From positions 2,643,232 through 2,707,231 of the forward strand of contig NC_014228.1 of assembly GCF_000252955.1 (NCBI RefSeq): 64,000 bases of DNA, given 5' to 3'. The stretch is from Xenorhabdus nematophila ATCC 19061. GTDB taxonomy: Bacteria; Pseudomonadota; Gammaproteobacteria; Enterobacterales; Enterobacteriaceae. Positions 19,319-31,055 of the stretch are shown piece after piece. Every line of letters starts with the position of its first letter. Position 1 is the stretch's first letter. The position numbers and the translations under genes were made by a program. A model generated the notes under the pieces. That model worked only from the letters and a program-made list of their open reading frames with translations, searched no databases and had not been told where the DNA came from.

Positions 19319-19652
19319 TCCCCCTGATCAGATGGATTATTAATGACCAGTATAACTGATAATCAAACACCCATCCCAGATTGCCATTAATTCTTTCATG
19401 TTTAATAAATGACTACGATTGAAATAATAATGACGCTTTAATCTGAAAGAAAAAGGAGATAACCCCTGAGTTAATCATTAAACAGATGGTTATTTTCTCA
19501 AATTACTGTGATTTATTGATATGGCAATGTCGCCTTAACACCTGTTAAATTCATCCGCACACACTCGAACAATACTGAGATGTGAACATAATTTTCTGCA
19601 ACCCCAAAAAGTAAATAACCTGGTTTTTTTATTAAAAAAGAGAGGACTATAT
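19319..19652. other. Intergenic region between divergent small genes
   Basis: About 330 bp of AT-rich DNA between the DUF2007-like gene and the 19653 gene. No ORF, RNA or clear promoter is recognised apart from the GAGGA ribosome site of the 19653 gene at its right end. Confidence 0.3.
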
Positions 19653-19961
19653 ATGAAAAATTACTTGGTTCGTGTTGAAATTTTTGGTGCAGGCCAAAAA
19701 GAATATAATTATCTGAATGGATCAATGAAGATAATTGATTTTAATAATGTAATTAGATATAACAATGGTGAAATAATGGCTTTACCTACCGGAACTTATA
19801 TTGGATTATCATTAAATTCTGCTAATGAAATCAGAGACAAAGTAAGACAGTTAGCAACCCCATTATCATCAAAAGCGCCTGCTGTCTTTGTTTGTCAGTA
19901 CGGTGAGTGGTCTGCTTTCCTTTATTCTGCTTCTGTACCTTCATTAATGTCAGAATCCTAA
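19653..19961 (+). CDS. Small protein, possibly GhoS-like (DUF2622)
   Basis: The 102-residue protein starts behind AGAGGA. Its pattern, an N-terminal strand YLVRVEIFGAGQKEYNYLN, a Gly-rich turn, ALPTGTYIGLSL, a helix EIRDKVRQLATPL and a final strand AVFVCQYGEWSAFLY, is a small ferredoxin-like fold similar to the family that includes GhoS, the type V antitoxin RNase that cleaves ghoT mRNA. No GhoT-like small membrane toxin was found beside it, so an active toxin-antitoxin pair is not shown. Family placement is tentative. Confidence 0.5.
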   Translation: MKNYLVRVEIFGAGQKEYNYLNGSMKIIDFNNVIRYNNGEIMALPTGTYIGLSLNSANEIRDKVRQLATPLSSKAPAVFVCQYGEWSAFLYSASVPSLMSES

Positions 19962-20121
19962 TTTATATTCACTTTTTATAAGCTGGCTTTCCTATCATTA
20001 TTTGGAGAGCAGCTTTATTGCATTATCCTATTACCTATTTTCAAAAAAGCTGTATTCAGGAATGGCTCTTCCATCTTGAGTTTATTATTTTCATATTACG
20101 TTATCATTTAAATATAATGAG

Positions 20122-20143
20122 ACGGGAACCTTTAAGTCCCCGT
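20122..20143 (-). terminator. Hairpin after icd
   Basis: On the minus strand ACGGGGAC pairs with GTTCCCGT (8 bp including one G-U), 24 bp after the icd stop. The following sequence CTCATTATATTT is only partly T-rich. Confidence 0.55.
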
Positions 20144-20166
20144 TATCAATTCAGCTAAGCAATCAA

Positions 20167-21420
20167 TTACATGTTAGAAATAATTGCGTCACCGAACTCA
20201 CTACATTTCAGCAGATTAGCGTTATCCATCAGGCGTTCGAAATCGTAAGTCACAGTCTTGGCAGCGATCGCGCCTTCCATTCCCTTAACGATTAAATCAG
20301 CGGCTTCGAACCACCCCATGTGGCGCAACATCATTTCTGCGGAAAGAATAACAGAACCCGGATTCACTTTATCCTGACCAGCATACTTAGGTGCAGTACC
20401 ATGTGTTGCTTCAAACAGAGCACACTCATCACCAATATTTGCACCTGGAGCAATTCCAATACCACCAACCTGGGCTGCCAATGCGTCAGAAATATAGTCG
20501 CCATTCAGGTTCATACACGCGATCACATCATATTCAGCCGGACGCAACAGAATTTGCTGCAAAAAGGCATCCGCGATCACATCTTTAATGATGATGTCCT
20601 TACCGCTCTTAGGATTTTTGATCTTAACCCATGGACCGCCATCCAGAAGTTCTCCGCCGAATTCAGTGCGAGCCAGTTCATAACCCCAGTCTTTAAAAGC
20701 GCCTTCCGTGAATTTCATGATATTGCCTTTGTGAACCAGCGTCACTGATTCACGATCATTATCAATAGCGTATTCAATCGCGGCGCGCACCAAACGTTTG
20801 GTTCCTTCTTCTGAACAAGGTTTCACGCCGATACCACACTGTTGAGGGAAACGGATCTTATTGACACCCATTTCATCCTGCAGGAATTTAATCACTTTGT
20901 CCGCTTCTGCTGAACCCGCTTTCCACTCAATACCCGCATAAATATCTTCTGCGTTCTCGCGGAAAATGACCATATCAGTCAATTCAGGCTGTTTAACAGG
21001 GCTTGGAGTACCTTGATAGTAACGGACTGGGCGCAGACACACATACAGATCCAATTGCTGACGCAATGCAACGTTCAATGAGCGAATACCACCGCCCACA
21101 GGCGTTGTCAGAGGGCCTTTGATAGCAACACGATATTCACGAATCAGATCCAGTGTTTCATCTGGCAACCAGACATCTTTGCCATACACATGGGTGGATT
21201 TTTCACCTGTATAGATTTCCATCCAAGAAATTTTGCGCTCACCGCTATAAGCTTTCTGAACCGCAGCATCAACCACTTTCAGCATGACCGGCGTAACATC
21301 AACACCAATGCCATCCCCTTCGATATAAGGGATTACAGGGTTATTCGGAACATTTAATTTACCTTTGGCATCAATAGTAATTTTTTTACCTTCCGCCGGA
21401 ACAACTACTTTGCTTTCCAT
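20167..21420 (-). CDS. icd: NADP-dependent isocitrate dehydrogenase
   Basis: The 417-residue TCA-cycle enzyme (E. coli 416) converts isocitrate to 2-oxoglutarate and CO2 with NADPH. The isocitrate-binding region [13 protein letters not shown] contains S114, the residue phosphorylated by AceK in enterobacteria. The metal-binding stretch [16 protein letters not shown] and the late GTAPKYAGQ are intact. It is divergent from rluE across 138 bp, as in E. coli. Confidence 0.97.
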   Translation of the reverse strand: MESKVVVPAEGKKITIDAKGKLNVPNNPVIPYIEGDGIGVDVTPVMLKVVDAAVQKAYSGERKISWMEIYTGEKSTHVYGKDVWLPDETLDLIREYRVAIKGPLTTPVGGGIRSLNVALRQQLDLYVCLRPVRYYQGTPSPVKQPELTDMVIFRENAEDIYAGIEWKAGSAEADKVIKFLQDEMGVNKIRFPQQCGIGVKPCSEEGTKRLVRAAIEYAIDNDRESVTLVHKGNIMKFTEGAFKDWGYELARTEFGGELLDGGPWVKIKNPKSGKDIIIKDVIADAFLQQILLRPAEYDVIACMNLNGDYISDALAAQVGGIGIAPGANIGDECALFEATHGTAPKYAGQDKVNPGSVILSAEMMLRHMGWFEAADLIVKGMEGAIAAKTVTYDFERLMDNANLLKCSEFGDAIISNM

Positions 21421-21522
21421 TAACCTCTCCTTTCAAAAGCGCAATGCCTTGTTAATTTTTTGTAAGGGACGTGTCAATACTACTTGAATATTCTGCAAAC
21501 GCCAACGGTCGCAGTTTTAAGG

Positions 21523-21528
21523 TATAAT
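21523..21528 (+). promoter_or_regulatory. -10 box of the rluE operon
   Basis: A perfect TATAAT lies 31 bp before ATG 21559; the -35 region is poor. It places transcription start near 21535, which rules out the longer TTG start at 21484. Confidence 0.55.
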
Positions 21529-21558
21529 ACGCACCCTGATTTTTCACGATGGCGTATC

Positions 21559-22188
21559 ATGACAAATTTCTCTTTTAAAAAACGCAAACTTAACCGATTC
21601 AGCCAAAGAAAAAATAACAATATTACCCAAAAACCAACAGGTCCCAGACGCGTATTAGTTTTTAACAAACCGTATGATGTCTTACCCCAGTTCACTGATG
21701 AAATGGGAAGAACAACATTAAAAGATTTTATTCCATTGACTGATGTTTATACCGCTGGTCGCCTGGATCGTGATAGCGAAGGGCTGTTAGTGTTAACCAA
21801 TGATGGCAAATTACAAGCCAGGTTGACCCAGCCACATAAAAAAACCGCTAAAATTTATTATGTTCAGGTTGAAGGAATTCCTGATGAATCCGCCCTGAAT
21901 AAATTGCGCAATGGTATCACCTTAAAAGATGGCCCGACTTTGCCTGCCGGGGCTGAATTGGTGAAAGAGCCAGAATGGCTCTGGGAAAGAACACCACCGA
22001 TTCGGGAACGAAAAAATATTCCCGTAAGCTGGCTCAAAATTACCCTGTATGAAGGCCGTAATCGTCAAGTGCGCAGAATGACAGCCCATATCGGTTTTCC
22101 GACATTGCGTTTAATCCGTTTCAGTTTGGGATCAATACAATTGGAAACCTTATCCCCCGGAGAATGGAAAGAGATTAATTTTGTTTAG
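21559..22188 (+). CDS. rluE: 23S rRNA pseudouridine(2457) synthase RluE
   Basis: From ATG 21559 the protein has 209 residues (E. coli RluE 217). A basic N-terminus is followed by the RsuA-family catalytic domain: [35 protein letters not shown] (catalytic Asp in GRLD) and [22 protein letters not shown]. It modifies U2457 in helix 89 of 23S rRNA. Its stop overlaps the TTG start of nudJ, so the two are translationally coupled. Confidence 0.95.
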   Translation: MTNFSFKKRKLNRFSQRKNNNITQKPTGPRRVLVFNKPYDVLPQFTDEMGRTTLKDFIPLTDVYTAGRLDRDSEGLLVLTNDGKLQARLTQPHKKTAKIYYVQVEGIPDESALNKLRNGITLKDGPTLPAGAELVKEPEWLWERTPPIRERKNIPVSWLKITLYEGRNRQVRRMTAHIGFPTLRLIRFSLGSIQLETLSPGEWKEINFV

Positions 22189-22633
22189 CCCACACATTAC
22201 CGTTGCTTGTATTGTATATGCAGAAAATAAGTTCTTAATTGTGGAAGAAATAATCGATGGAAAGCCACTATGGAATCAGCCTGCCGGTCATCTTGAGGCT
22301 AATGAAACACTACTGGAAGCGGCTGAACGGGAATTATGGGAAGAAACCGGCATTCGTGCACAACCGCAGGCATTTTTGAAACTGCATCAATGGGTCGCTC
22401 CTGATGGAACACCTTTTATCCGTTTTCTATTTTTGATTGAAATGGACACTATCATGGAAACCAACCCACAGGATAAGGATATTCACTGCTGCCATTGGTT
22501 AAGTGCAGAAGAAATTCTTAATAGCCCACAGTTACGTTCACCCTTGGTTGCAGAAAGTATTCGTTGTCATTTAGAACACCGTGTTCATCCGCTATCAATA
22601 CTGGACAGCTATGGCTCACCTTTCTCCAGATAA
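22181..22633 (+). CDS. nudJ: Nudix phosphatase NudJ
   Basis: The 150-residue Nudix hydrolase (E. coli NudJ 153) acts on nucleoside tri- and diphosphates and on HMP-PP. The Nudix box [20 protein letters not shown] followed by TGI fits GX5EX7REUXEEXGU. The start is TTG at 22181, overlapping the rluE stop by 8 bp; the N-terminus [17 protein letters not shown] aligns with E. coli FKPHVTVACVVHAEGKF, which supports this rare start. The order rluE-nudJ-mnmA is conserved. Confidence 0.93.
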   Translation: MFSPHITVACIVYAENKFLIVEEIIDGKPLWNQPAGHLEANETLLEAAERELWEETGIRAQPQAFLKLHQWVAPDGTPFIRFLFLIEMDTIMETNPQDKDIHCCHWLSAEEILNSPQLRSPLVAESIRCHLEHRVHPLSILDSYGSPFSR

Positions 22634-22741
22634 TTGATGCGAATAAAAATCGATTAAAAAGTGCATGAAGACGTTTGATGCACCTGAACTGCCAACGTGC
22701 TAAAGTGTCGCGTTTGTTTTTTTCCGCAGTGAGATATATCC

Positions 22742-23845
22742 ATGTCAGATAACAGCCAGAAAAAAGTCATTGTCGGCATGTCCGGCGGTGTTGATTCATC
22801 AGTTTCAGCCTACCTTCTCCAACAGCAGGGCTATCAGGTCGCTGGGCTGTTCATGAAAAACTGGGAAGAAGACGATGGTGAAGAGTATTGCTCGGCTGCC
22901 GATGATCTTGCTGATGCCCAGGCCGTTTGTGACAAATTGGGCATTGAACTGCATACCATCAATTTTGCAGCCGAATATTGGGACAATGTATTCGAACATT
23001 TTCTTGCTGAATATAAAGCAGGCAGAACGCCAAACCCAGACATTCTTTGTAATAAAGAAATTAAATTCAAAGCGTTTTTGGAATTCGCAGCTGAAGATTT
23101 AGGCGCTGATTACATCGCAACGGGGCATTATGTCCGTCGTCGGGATGCAGACGGTATCAGCCAATTACTTCGCGGTTTGGATGGCAATAAAGATCAAAGT
23201 TATTTTCTCTATACCTTAAGTCATCAGCAAATTGCCAAAAGTCTGTTTCCAGTTGGGGAACTGGAAAAACCTGAAGTCCGCCGTATCGCCGAAGAAATTG
23301 GCCTGATTACAGCAAAGAAAAAAGATTCAACTGGGATTTGTTTTATCGGTGAGCGTAAATTCCGTGATTTTCTCGGACGCTATCTCCCTGCCCAACCGGG
23401 TCCAATTGTCACGGAGGATGGACAGACCATCGGTCAGCACTCTGGCTTAATGTACCATACACTTGGTCAACGCAAGGGATTAGGCATTGGCGGAACTAAA
23501 GATGGTAGTGAAGATCCATGGTACGTTGTTGACAAGGAGCTAGAAAACAATACCCTCATTGTCGCCCAGGGTCATGAGCATCCTCGCCTGATGTCTGTCG
23601 GTTTGATTGCTCAGCAGCTTCATTGGGTTAATCGCCAGTCATTGAAGACTGAAATCCGCTGTGTTGTAAAAACACGCTATCGTCAGCATGATATCCCCTG
23701 CACGGTCATTCCCCTGAGCGAAGATAAAATTGAAGTTCGTTTTGATAGCCCTGTTGCCGCTGTCACCCCCGGTCAATCAGCTGTGTTTTATCAAGATGAA
23801 ATTTGTCTTGGCGGTGGTGTGATTGAACAACGCATACAGGAGTAA
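22742..23845 (+). CDS. mnmA: tRNA-specific 2-thiouridylase MnmA
   Basis: The 367-residue enzyme makes s2U34 in tRNA-Lys, -Glu and -Gln using sulphur from the IscS-Tus relay. The ATP-pyrophosphatase loop MSGGVDSS (13-20) and the catalytic cysteines C103 ([12 protein letters not shown]) and C200 (STGICFIGE) are all present. The C-terminal beta-barrel closes the protein. hflD begins 2 bp after its stop. Confidence 0.97.
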   Translation: MSDNSQKKVIVGMSGGVDSSVSAYLLQQQGYQVAGLFMKNWEEDDGEEYCSAADDLADAQAVCDKLGIELHTINFAAEYWDNVFEHFLAEYKAGRTPNPDILCNKEIKFKAFLEFAAEDLGADYIATGHYVRRRDADGISQLLRGLDGNKDQSYFLYTLSHQQIAKSLFPVGELEKPEVRRIAEEIGLITAKKKDSTGICFIGERKFRDFLGRYLPAQPGPIVTEDGQTIGQHSGLMYHTLGQRKGLGIGGTKDGSEDPWYVVDKELENNTLIVAQGHEHPRLMSVGLIAQQLHWVNRQSLKTEIRCVVKTRYRQHDIPCTVIPLSEDKIEVRFDSPVAAVTPGQSAVFYQDEICLGGGVIEQRIQE

Positions 23846-23847
23846 TT

Positions 23848-24474
23848 GTGGCTAAAAATTATCACGACATTACACTGGCACTGGCGGGTATCTGCCAGTC
23901 AGGCCGTCTGGTACAAACACTTGCCCATGAAGGTCAGTGTGATACTGATTCTTTTGAAATGATGGTCAATAGCATCTTGAATATGAACCCAACATCCACT
24001 TTGGATGTTTTTGGCAACAATGCCTGTAACCTGCGCATTGGCCTTGATGCCATGCTGGGTATGTTCAACACATCACACGGTGGCATTTCAGCTGAACTTA
24101 CTCGTTATGTACTGAGTTTGATGGCGCTGGAACGCCATCTAAGCAAAAATCAGTCCTCTGCTAATGAACTGGCAAATCGCATCAGCCAGTTAGAACGTCA
24201 GCAATCCTACTTTGAACCCATGTCAGAAGGAATGCTTAACGCTCTTGCGGGAATTTATGTCGATGTTATCAGCCCTCTGGGGCCGCGTATTCAAGTGACC
24301 GGCTCACCTGAAGTATTGCGTAATACGTTGATTCAGGCAAAAGTCAGAACCGTTTTATTGGCGGGTATTCGCTGTGCTGTTTTATGGAAACAAATCGGCG
24401 GTAGCCGCTTGCAAATCATGTTTTCTCGTCAGCGTCTGAGCCAACAAGCAAAAGATATTCTTGCTCGTTGTTAA
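23848..24474 (+). CDS. hflD: Lysogenization regulator / membrane-associated protein HflD
   Basis: The 208-residue protein (E. coli 213) starts with GTG 2 bp after mnmA. The N-terminus [20 protein letters not shown] and the C-terminal [19 protein letters not shown] match HflD almost residue for residue. In E. coli it binds lambda CII and lowers lysogeny; its normal cell role is unclear. It is mostly helical and peripheral to the inner membrane. The conserved order is mnmA-hflD-purB. Confidence 0.94.
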   Translation: MAKNYHDITLALAGICQSGRLVQTLAHEGQCDTDSFEMMVNSILNMNPTSTLDVFGNNACNLRIGLDAMLGMFNTSHGGISAELTRYVLSLMALERHLSKNQSSANELANRISQLERQQSYFEPMSEGMLNALAGIYVDVISPLGPRIQVTGSPEVLRNTLIQAKVRTVLLAGIRCAVLWKQIGGSRLQIMFSRQRLSQQAKDILARC

Positions 24475-25896
<1,422 letters not shown>

Positions 25897-25962
25897 GATC
25901 ACTATCCATAGATTTTAAATTGCAACTAAGTTTGTAACTTGAAGTCTAGAAATCATCCTTCT

Positions 25963-26003
25963 GGGTATGGACGAAGTTTGTTTCGTTCATATCCCATTTT
26001 TAT
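25963..26003 (+). terminator. Rho-independent terminator of purB
   Basis: GGGTATGGACGAA (25963-25975) pairs with TTCGTTCATATCCC (25982-25995, imperfect), followed by ATTTTTATT. Confidence 0.8.
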
Positions 26004-26446
26004 TCCCAAGTACACTTCAATTTATTGTTAAACGTTAAGTCAACAAAACCGTTAACTTAATTGTTTCCCAATATCAATTAATCGTTTTCTTAAATACATA
26101 ACGCTCAATACTAGTTCTTACATTGATTAAGATAACCCGTATGATGAAAATATATCGACAAAACCAATAAAACAGTAGGTTGACAGATAATGGCGATCTC
26201 ACCAAACGTCAATTCAAACCTATATAAAATATAACTAAAACGTAAATTTATTTATTATTTTAATCTAAATGTTTGTTTTTAAATGCCCTGTTTATTAACA
26301 TACCAGTAGAAGCTAAATAGTGGCTATACTTAGTTTAGTCATAATAATATGTTCATAGTTTTATTTAACTTTTGTTGACGAAACTGACTACTTAACTATT
26401 TTAAATTTATTCTAATAAACCTGACCAGTTAGCATAAGGAATTACT
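26004..26446. other. AT-rich phoP promoter region
   Basis: About 440 bp upstream of phoP without an ORF. A TGTTTA hexamer (near 26289) resembles half of a PhoP box, with only a degenerate partner 11 bp upstream (TTTAAA), so autoregulation is possible but not shown. Confidence 0.35.
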
Positions 26447-27130
26447 ATGCGGATATTGATCGTTGAAGATAACGCATTACTTCGCCATCACTTAACCGTA
26501 CAACTACGGGGTATAGGGCATCAGGTCGATGCTGCGGAGAATGCCAAAGAAGCAGATTATTATCTTAAAGAGAATCACCCTGATATTGCTATCATTGATC
26601 TGGGATTACCAGGAGAAGATGGTCTTAGCATGTTACGGCGCTGGCGCAATGAGCAGATTAATTTACCCATTCTTGTACTGACTGCGCGTGAAAGCTGGCA
26701 AGAAAAAGTGGCCGTATTAAACGCAGGAGCAGATGACTATGTTACTAAGCCCTTCCATTTAGAAGAAATTAACGCGCGTATACAAGCATTAATGCGGCGT
26801 AATAGTGGATTGGCTTCACAAATCGTTGCCCTTTCACCTTTTTTAATTGATCTTTCGAGGAAAGAGTTTTCAGTCAATGAAACCAATATCAGATTGACTG
26901 CTTTTGAATATACCATTATCGAAACACTGATGCGCAATAATGGTAAAGTTGTCAGCAAGGAATCATTGATGCGTCAACTATATCCAGATGCTGAATTACG
27001 TGAAAGTCACACAATTGATGTATTAATGGGGCGTTTGAGGAAAAAAATATTGAATCAATGGCCTGAAGAGGTCATTGTGACAGTTCGTGGTCAAGGCTAT
27101 CGTTTTGATGTGAAAGAGAATGATGTCTAA
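26447..27130 (+). CDS. phoP: Response regulator PhoP
   Basis: The 227-residue OmpR-type regulator has receiver residues E7/D8 and phospho-acceptor D51 (AIIDLGLPG), T/K switch residues in VLTARES and YVTKPFH, and a C-terminal winged helix with [16 protein letters not shown] and TVRGQGYRF. PhoPQ governs Mg2+ transport, lipid A change and resistance to antimicrobial peptides; in related insect pathogens it is needed for virulence. It overlaps phoQ by 11 bp. The order purB-phoP-phoQ-roxA is conserved. Confidence 0.96.
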   Translation: MRILIVEDNALLRHHLTVQLRGIGHQVDAAENAKEADYYLKENHPDIAIIDLGLPGEDGLSMLRRWRNEQINLPILVLTARESWQEKVAVLNAGADDYVTKPFHLEEINARIQALMRRNSGLASQIVALSPFLIDLSRKEFSVNETNIRLTAFEYTIIETLMRNNGKVVSKESLMRQLYPDAELRESHTIDVLMGRLRKKILNQWPEEVIVTVRGQGYRFDVKENDV

Positions 27131-28559
27131 GTTATTTAAAAAAAACGTCTCTCTGAGAACCCGTTTCCTCATGGCAACGATAGTTATTATCCTCGCTTTG
27201 ACGCTATCGTATGGGATTGTTGCTATTGCTGGGTATTTAGTCAGTTTTGATAAAACCAACTATTCTATACTCCGTAACCAAAGTGATTTATTCTTTATGC
27301 TTACCAAGTGGGATAACAATAAGCTAAAAGTTCTTGTTCCGAAAAACTTTTCCATGAACTCCCGTTCTCTGGCACTCATTTATGATAATGAAGGTAATAT
27401 CCTTTGGCGACAAAATAATGTACCCGAATTGGAAAAAATGATTGACCCTAATTGGCTGAAAAAAAATGGTTTATATGAATTAGAGGTATATTTCAAAGAA
27501 AAAGATGATTTGATTTATAATAAAGCGTTAAATCAAAAAGATACAAAAAAAACAGAGGGTGATAATCATGTATTATTAACTTATTCAGTTGCCGTCAATA
27601 TTTATTCTGCAACTGAAACTCTCCCTGCAATGACTATTGTGATCATTGATACTATTCCACAGGATGTACAGGAATCATCAAAGGTTTGGAAATGGTTTGG
27701 ATATGTATTGATAGCCAATTTATTTCTGGTTATTCCATTAATCTGGCTTGCTGCTGATTGGAGCCTCAGACCGATTAAGTCGTTAATTACTCAAATAAGC
27801 GCTTTAGAAAAAGGAGAACGAGAGAAACTTGATGAAAATCCACCTTCGGAATTAAAAATATTAGTCAGAAACTTAAACGTTTTATTAAATAATGAACGTG
27901 AACGTTATGCAAAATATCATACGACTCTTTCTGACCTGACTCATAGTCTAAAAACACCTTTAGCGGTGTTACAATCAACTCTGCGCTCTCTGCGGCCTCC
28001 TCAAAAAACAACTATTGAGCAAGCTGAACCTATTATGCTTGAACAAATTGAACGCATTTCCCAGCAAATTGGCTACTATCTACATCGAGCCAATATGCGC
28101 AGCGATAATAATCTACTGTTAAGACAAATTTCTTCTGTTCCAATCTTACTCGATAGCCTAATCAGTGCCTTGATAAAGGTATATCAAAATAAAGGCATCA
28201 ATGTGACGTTAGATGTATCGCCCGAAGTGACATGGCTAGGAGAAAAAAATGACTTTTTAGAAGTGATGGGAAATGTGCTGGATAACGCCTGCAAATATTG
28301 TTTAAAGTTTGTCAAGATTACCGCCACAATGGGAGAAAACTCTGTCACGATCATTGTCGATGATGATGGACCGGGAGTGCCGCCAGATAAACGCGAGATG
28401 ATTTTTCAGCGTGGTTTGCGGGCTGACACATTACGCTCAGGGCAAGGATTAGGGCTGTCAATTGCTTCTGAAATTGTCGCACAATATAAGGGAGACATTA
28501 GTATTAGCGATAGCCCACTGGGTGGAGCACAAGTGAAAGTCGTATTCAGAGAACAATAA
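27120..28559 (+). CDS. phoQ: Sensor histidine kinase PhoQ with a divergent acidic patch
   Basis: The 479-residue inner-membrane kinase (E. coli 486) has TM1 (about 17-40), a periplasmic PAS-like sensor (about 41-190), TM2 (about 195-216), HAMP, the H-box [15 protein letters not shown] with phospho-acceptor H275, N-box NVLDNACKY, and G-boxes DDDGPGVP and GQGLGLSIA. The cytoplasmic half is very close to E. coli. In the sensor, the run EDDDDAE that binds Mg2+ and antimicrobial peptides in E. coli is replaced by [11 protein letters not shown] (141-151), which is nearly neutral. Either ATG 27120 or the adjacent 27123 may be used. Confidence 0.95.
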   Translation: MMSKLFKKNVSLRTRFLMATIVIILALTLSYGIVAIAGYLVSFDKTNYSILRNQSDLFFMLTKWDNNKLKVLVPKNFSMNSRSLALIYDNEGNILWRQNNVPELEKMIDPNWLKKNGLYELEVYFKEKDDLIYNKALNQKDTKKTEGDNHVLLTYSVAVNIYSATETLPAMTIVIIDTIPQDVQESSKVWKWFGYVLIANLFLVIPLIWLAADWSLRPIKSLITQISALEKGEREKLDENPPSELKILVRNLNVLLNNERERYAKYHTTLSDLTHSLKTPLAVLQSTLRSLRPPQKTTIEQAEPIMLEQIERISQQIGYYLHRANMRSDNNLLLRQISSVPILLDSLISALIKVYQNKGINVTLDVSPEVTWLGEKNDFLEVMGNVLDNACKYCLKFVKITATMGENSVTIIVDDDGPGVPPDKREMIFQRGLRADTLRSGQGLGLSIASEIVAQYKGDISISDSPLGGAQVKVVFREQ

Positions 28560-28699
28560 TTCAACACCAATGATAGTTATGCCTATTGGGTTATAGATGA
28601 TTATTCGTTCCATCACGAAATATTTTAACCAACTCTAATATCATCATTGAGTATTCGTTATAATAGCGCGAAATTCACTTCTCACTTCAGGATGTCACC

Positions 28700-29821
28700 A
28701 TGGATTATCAGCTAAATCTGGACTGGCAGGCGTTTTTACAAAATCACTGGCAAAAACGACCGTTGCTGATTAAACAAGGTTTCCGTCAGTTTATTGATCC
28801 CCTATCTCCTGATGAGTTGGCGGGACTGGCGATGGAAAATGAAATTGATAGTCGTCTGGTCAGTCAGAAAAACGGTCGCTGGGAAGTCTCCCACGGGCCG
28901 TTTGAAACTTACGATCACTTAGGTGCGAAAGATTGGTCATTACTCGTACAAGCCGTTGATCACTGGCATCTTCCTTCCTCTGCACTTATGAGACCATTTC
29001 GTGTGTTATCTGATTGGCGCATGGATGATTTGATGGTTTCTTTCTCTGTGCCCGGTGGTGGTGTCGGCCCCCATCTTGATCAATATGATGTTTTTATTAT
29101 TCAAGGGAAAGGTCGTCGACGCTGGCGTGTGGGTGAAAAAATACCGATGAAACAACATTGCCCACATCCTGATTTATTACAGGTTGATCCTTTCGAGGCA
29201 ATCATTGATGAAGAAATGCTGCCGGGCGATATACTTTATATTCCGCCAGGTTTTCCACATGAAGGCTATTCTATTGAGGATTCGCTAAACTATTCTGTTG
29301 GTTTTCGTGCCCCCAATGCCCGTGAATTATTCAGTGGATTTGCTGATTACATTCTAGCAAATGAATTAGGCAGTTATCGCTACAGCGATCCAGAGCTGAC
29401 GTTCCGTGATAATTCTGCTCTGATTCAGGAAAATGAATTGACGACACTGCGCTCAATGATGCGTGAATTGCTGGAACAACCGGAAACTTTCCAAAATTGG
29501 TTTGGTGAATTTATCTCCCAATCGCGTCATGAGTTGGATCTTGCTCCACCTGAACCCCCTTATGAGAGCGATGAAATTTATGATCTACTGAAACAAGGCG
29601 AAGAACTCAATCGATTGAGTGGATTGCGTGTCTTGCGGGTTGGTGACCAATGCTTCATCAACGGAGAGTTGATGAAAACATCTCACATCCATGCCGCTGA
29701 TGCACTCTGTCAGCATGATAAGGTTAATGCCGCACTTCTGGGGGATTCTATTGATGATGTTCGCTTTATCAATCTGCTTACGGCTTTAGTCAACAGTGGT
29801 TATTGGTATTTTAACGATTAA
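28700..29821 (+). CDS. roxA: Ribosomal protein uL16 arginine hydroxylase RoxA
   Basis: The 373-residue JmjC-type 2-oxoglutarate/Fe(II) oxygenase (E. coli YcfD, 373) hydroxylates Arg81 of ribosomal protein L16. Iron ligands H125 and D127 (GPHLDQYD) and H187 (GFPHEGYS) are visible. The dimerisation and winged-helix C-terminus follows. It sits directly after phoPQ as in E. coli, where pepT and potABCD come next; here a terminator and mobile remnants follow instead. Confidence 0.95.
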   Translation: MDYQLNLDWQAFLQNHWQKRPLLIKQGFRQFIDPLSPDELAGLAMENEIDSRLVSQKNGRWEVSHGPFETYDHLGAKDWSLLVQAVDHWHLPSSALMRPFRVLSDWRMDDLMVSFSVPGGGVGPHLDQYDVFIIQGKGRRRWRVGEKIPMKQHCPHPDLLQVDPFEAIIDEEMLPGDILYIPPGFPHEGYSIEDSLNYSVGFRAPNARELFSGFADYILANELGSYRYSDPELTFRDNSALIQENELTTLRSMMRELLEQPETFQNWFGEFISQSRHELDLAPPEPPYESDEIYDLLKQGEELNRLSGLRVLRVGDQCFINGELMKTSHIHAADALCQHDKVNAALLGDSIDDVRFINLLTALVNSGYWYFND

Positions 29822-29828
29822 TCTGAGC

Positions 29829-29857
29829 AAGGGGGCAAATTGCCCCTTTGTTTTTTT
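29829..29857 (+). terminator. Rho-independent terminator of roxA
   Basis: AAGGGGGCAA and TTGCCCCTTT form the stem, followed by GTTTTTTT. The group II intron remnant begins at 29860, immediately behind this T-run. Confidence 0.9.
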
Positions 29858-29859
29858 AA

Positions 29860-30112
29860 GTGCGCCGGACATGGCGCGTAGCACTGCGAGGCGCAGTCTG
29901 ATAGCTGTGGTGGCTAAAAGACAACTTGGGAGTGCAAGTCTCCTACACACCCGGCAAGGGGAAGTGTTAGCTGAACGGCAAGGGTGTTCATCGCGAGATG
30001 AAATCTGAAGGAAGCCCGAAAGCAAAATACGGGTCTGACGAACAGGAAACGGTGATAGAAAGAGCAAATATGATGCGGGCTTATCAGCGCATGGTGGAAA
30101 ACAAAGGCGCGG
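29860..30112 (+). mobile_element. Truncated group II intron (5' ribozyme part plus start of its reverse transcriptase)
   Basis: The stretch begins GTGCGCC, the group II 5' consensus (GUGYG). It continues with typical domain I blocks: GGAGTGCAAGTCTCC, ACACCCGGCAAGGGGAAGTG, TTAGCTGAACGGCAAGGGTG, ATCGCGAGATGAAATCTGAA and GGAAGCCCGAAAGCAAAAT. From 30051 a frame reads ETVIERANMMRAYQRMVENK, then GA, the usual N-terminus of the intron-encoded protein (ERANLMRAYQRVVxNKGA), and it breaks off at NKGA. The reverse-transcriptase core, maturase and domains V/VI are absent. It cannot splice or move. Insertion directly after a terminator hairpin is the habit of group IIC introns. Confidence 0.82.
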
Positions 30113-30233
30113 AATTCATCAAGATTAGCGTTGCAAAAACGAGGGTGACAATAGATTTAACCTTTTATATGGAAAAATAAATATAAGCCGAGATAAAAAT
30201 TTATAATAAATGCTCTTTCCTTCATATATTATC

Positions 30234-30429
30234 TATACCCGTCGTCTTTCAAGTTGCAGCTTTGTTGGCTGCGCTCACTCACCCCAATCACATAATTAGC
30301 TATGCTCCTGGGGATTAATGAAAGGCTCCTGCCTTTCACCGGAGGCCAGCCTTTGGCTGGGCAAATTCGTTCCCGACGAATTTGTCATTCCCTTGCCGCC
30401 GCACTGCATCTTGAAATCCATTGGGTATA
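30234..30429. repeat. 196-bp inverted-repeat (MITE/REP-like) element
   Basis: The ends are inverted copies: TATACCC...TTTCAAGTTGCAG (30234-30258) and CTGCATCTTGAAAT...GGGTATA (30404-30429). Inside are two further stems, AGGCTCCTGCCTTTCACCGG and neighbours, and CAAATTCGTTCCCGACGAATTTG (split by TCCC). There is no ORF. Elements with the same TATACCCGTCGTCTTTCAAG start are, from memory, scattered through Xenorhabdus and Photorhabdus chromosomes. A worn one-arm copy occurs near 59781-59804. Confidence 0.8.
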
Positions 30430-31055
30430 TAATTAATTCATTATATTAAATCGGAGAACAATAATGCTATCGGAGTTTTAAACTTTGTTTATCTACCAAC
30501 AAAAAAATATTAAAAAAATCATTAATAACTTACTAAAAAAATAACTTAATAAAATTATTTATCAGGATAAAAAACGCCAATATAGTAATCAAATCATCAG
30601 CAAATTATTATAAAGATCTTTAAATATACCGCCTTACATCTACAAGCCATAAAAAAATTGCCCTAATAAACAAAGAATAATATAGACATCGACTCAAATG
30701 AGAATCACTATTGTATTGCAAAGGATTTTATAACTATGAGGAGACAAAGATGCATACTTGAAAAGTACCAAAAATAAAAACTTAATCATTAGTCGATAAA
30801 TATTAACTATTTTCCATTAAGGAGAGTGTTGAAAGATTGCGAGATTATCTGTAATAACACTATGATAGATGATGCCAATACCTATTAAATGAAAATAACA
30901 ATCTAATATCGGAAGATATAAAATAAAATATAGCACCCTTAATTACATCAATGCCAAAACATAAATTAATTAAGGTCAGGCAAATAATTAAATCTACTCA
31001 TTTACACCATAAATTACAAATAACTTGTAAACGGAATACATTCGTATAATTTATT
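30430..31055. other. AT-rich upstream region of the peptide synthetase
   Basis: About 625 bp, strongly AT-rich, no gene. TATAAT at 31045-31050 lies only 5 bp before the ATG, so it either yields a leaderless message or is chance; no Shine-Dalgarno precedes the start. Such AT-rich DNA is a likely target of H-NS-type silencing (inference). Confidence 0.4.

Noticed and set aside
21484..21558. TTG 21484 as start of rluE
   Set aside because: A perfect TATAAT lies inside this extension, and the RluE homology begins after ATG 21559.
25920..26000. Resemblance of the purB 3' region to the TATACCC repeat (ACTTGAAGT ... GGGTATGG)
   Set aside because: Only a few bases agree and the segment is better explained as the purB terminator hairpin.
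26260..26300. PhoP box upstream of phoP
   Set aside because: Only one clear TGTTTA hexamer is present; the partner at 11 bp is degenerate, so no operator is annotated.
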